From positions 1 through 6,182 of the forward strand of contig SDWN01000663.1 in assembly GCA_004195305.1 (NCBI GenBank): 6,182 nt of DNA, in the 5' to 3' direction. Both the position numbers and the translations under genes were made by a program. Below are positions 5,321 through 6,182 of the stretch, piece by piece. Numbering within the stretch: position 1 is the stretch's first letter; each line of letters opens with the position of its first letter. The notes beneath the pieces were generated by a model that was not told where the DNA came from, did not search any database, and was given only the letters and a program-made list of their open reading frames with translations. The stretch comes from Neptunomonas sp. GTDB lineage: Bacteria; Pseudomonadota; Gammaproteobacteria; Pseudomonadales; Balneatricaceae.

Positions 5321-5376
5321 GCTTGCGGGGGTGGTTTTTCCTGATTATCCACAAATCTTAGGTCAACCATGATGCC

Positions 5377-5566
5377 CGCGAAGCTATTATCGCGAGCTGG
5401 GATTGTTGGTTTATGTGGGTCGGAATTCATTCCGACAGAGCCCTCAAGCGGCTACCTATGTCGGGATTTTCCTCCCCTCAAAATCCGATATACATGCGTG
5501 GATGGGTGTTTATTGCTACCAAGGTGCCGCATGCGTCGGGACGAAACCCGACTACAGGGATGTAGT
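5377..5566. repeat. Cluster of short REP-like palindromes
   Basis: At least five hairpins follow each other: CGCGA (5377-5381)/TCGCG (5390-5394); GTCGGAAT (5419-5426)/ATTCCGAC (5429-5436); TCGGGATTTT (5461-5470)/AAAATCCGA (5480-5488) with one bulged G; GTCGGG (5535-5540)/CCCGAC (5547-5552); and ACTACA (5551-5556)/TGTAGT (5561-5566) around GGGA. Three are variants of one GTCGG...CCGAC palindrome, as in repetitive extragenic palindromes, which are non-coding. The frame open at 5369-5572 is therefore not considered a gene. The cluster lies between the hcp terminator and the 3' side of the lipoprotein gene, a usual place for such repeats. Confidence 0.6.
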
Positions 5567-5656
5567 AAGTGACTGAAATGCATAATCAATTTCAGACAGA
5601 TCCACAAAATAAGCAGACGTACGCGCACGCTTGTCGCTGTGATGGCTGAGGATCAT
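5552..5656 (-). pseudogene. Possible remnant of the 3' end of a coding region
   Basis: On the minus strand an ATG at 5656 opens 34 codons ending in TAG at 5552-5554, inside the palindrome cluster. The product reads HHSDKRARTSAYFVDLSEIDYAFQSLTTSL after three residues, which looks protein-like. It is in the same frame as the lipoprotein upstream but separated by two TGA codons. In another minus frame, 5640-5725 gives RLIEQALRYTNYYLITHD, which is also protein-like. One reading is that the lipoprotein gene was once longer and its 3' part has decayed by frameshifts and stops. No family is recognised, and chance is a real alternative. Confidence 0.22.
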
Positions 5657-5698
5657 GGGTAATCAGGTAATAGTTTGTGTAACGAAGAGCCTGCTCGA

Positions 5699-6022
5699 TC
5701 AGGCGGATGTCGGAGGGGGTGGGCCTGGCAGAGTCATTCGGTCATTAGATGCAAGAAACCTTTTACCCGGCAAGCACCGGACAGGTGACGGCAATCCAGA
5801 GTTATTAGCAATCACTGGATCAGTAATGACAGTAGTCGGATCGGCCGCTAAATAGGCACGGATTTGAGTGCCTGAGAGCGATCCCAGCATCGCTTGATTG
5901 GTCGGGGTTGGCGCGAGACTGCCACTGTCACCGCCACTCCCTCCTCCACAGCCGCTAACAGCAACCGATAACAGGGCAACAGAACAGTAACGCTTGAGCG
6001 AGACAATAGAGGGGGCAGGCAT
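5699..6022 (-). CDS. Putative small lipoprotein with an atypical C-terminus
   Basis: A 107-residue protein. Its N-terminus is a signal peptide: basic start (MPAPSIVSLKRYC), hydrophobic core VALLSVAV, and lipobox VSGC with the lipidated cysteine near residue 25, followed by a flexible GGGSGGDSGSLAPTPT linker. It is therefore probably exported and anchored in a membrane. The middle (MLGSLSGTQIRAYLAADPTTVITDPVIANN) looks folded. The last 35 or so residues (GLPSPVRCLPGKR...LPGPPPPTSA) are basic and proline-rich, unlike the preceding part, as happens after a frameshift. The mature function is unknown. The ATG at 6022 follows GGAGAA at good spacing. It may be the N-terminal part of a larger lipoprotein whose remainder has decayed toward 5552. 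The 160 bases beyond its start to the window edge contain no gene I can support. Confidence 0.55.
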   Translation of the reverse strand: MPAPSIVSLKRYCSVALLSVAVSGCGGGSGGDSGSLAPTPTNQAMLGSLSGTQIRAYLAADPTTVITDPVIANNSGLPSPVRCLPGKRFLASNDRMTLPGPPPPTSA

Positions 6023-6182
6023 GAACCGATTCTCCGACCGAGCAGGGATAAAAGAAAAACCGTAAAGATGGGTCGGAACAAGAGGAAAAGGTGGTGATTC
6101 CCTGACAGCCGGCGATCCTTCGGGCTACTCCATCGTCCCAGGCATATTGCTATGGAACGCACTGCTAAATGCAGGTCGCAGA

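Noticed and set aside
5345..5353. Perfect DnaA box TTATCCACA
   Set aside because: A single box without further copies, an AT-rich unwinding region or replication genes nearby; a nine-base match can occur by chance.

Overview
The window looks like a piece of a gammaproteobacterial chromosome. The type VI secretion (T6SS) genes hcp and PAAR, a DMT permease, a UPF0114 membrane protein and GTCGG-type palindromic repeats fit a Pseudomonas- or Halomonas-like organism. This assignment is inferred from gene content and repeat style and is not firm.

Layout, left to right. (1) Positions 1-612, minus strand: the N-terminal two thirds or so of an EamA/DMT permease that runs off the left edge. (2) Positions 613-1318: about 700 bp without a convincing gene, containing a 188-bp MITE-like palindromic element (931-1118). 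(3) Positions about 1300-3179: a compact, AT-richer accessory block of four small plus-strand genes. They are a two-helix membrane protein, a YdjM-like membrane protein of the putative metal-dependent hydrolase type, a gene split by an in-frame amber codon, and a small basic protein. A GTTRRRY-like motif lies 12-29 bp before each start, and one intergenic gap is a large imperfect palindrome, so the block resembles a decayed integron-type cassette array. No integrase is present and only one gap resembles attC. (4) Positions 3180-3235: a 56-bp foldback that is a shortened, inverted relative of the element at 931-1118. Its flanking bases supply the stop codons of both neighbouring genes. (5) Positions 3237-5241: a UPF0114 membrane protein and a PAAR spike-tip protein on the minus strand, then the divergent hcp gene on the plus strand. 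A well-spaced sigma-54 -24/-12 promoter precedes hcp, with a perfect dyad about 170 bp upstream that suits an enhancer-binding protein. (6) Positions 5242-6182: the hcp terminator, a cluster of short palindromes, non-coding or decayed sequence, and a minus-strand gene with a lipoprotein signal peptide and an odd C-terminus.

Functionally, Hcp (tube subunit) and PAAR (spike tip) are exported T6SS parts. Here they form an orphan island without baseplate, sheath, ATPase, VgrG or recognisable toxin genes, so they would depend on a T6SS locus elsewhere. The sigma-54 promoter suggests hcp is switched on together with that locus by a VasH-type activator. The accessory block is bracketed by the two related palindromic elements, which makes it a candidate mobile or recently rearranged segment. 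I found no fully convincing new system. The amber-split gene and the bracketed block are the most unusual items.
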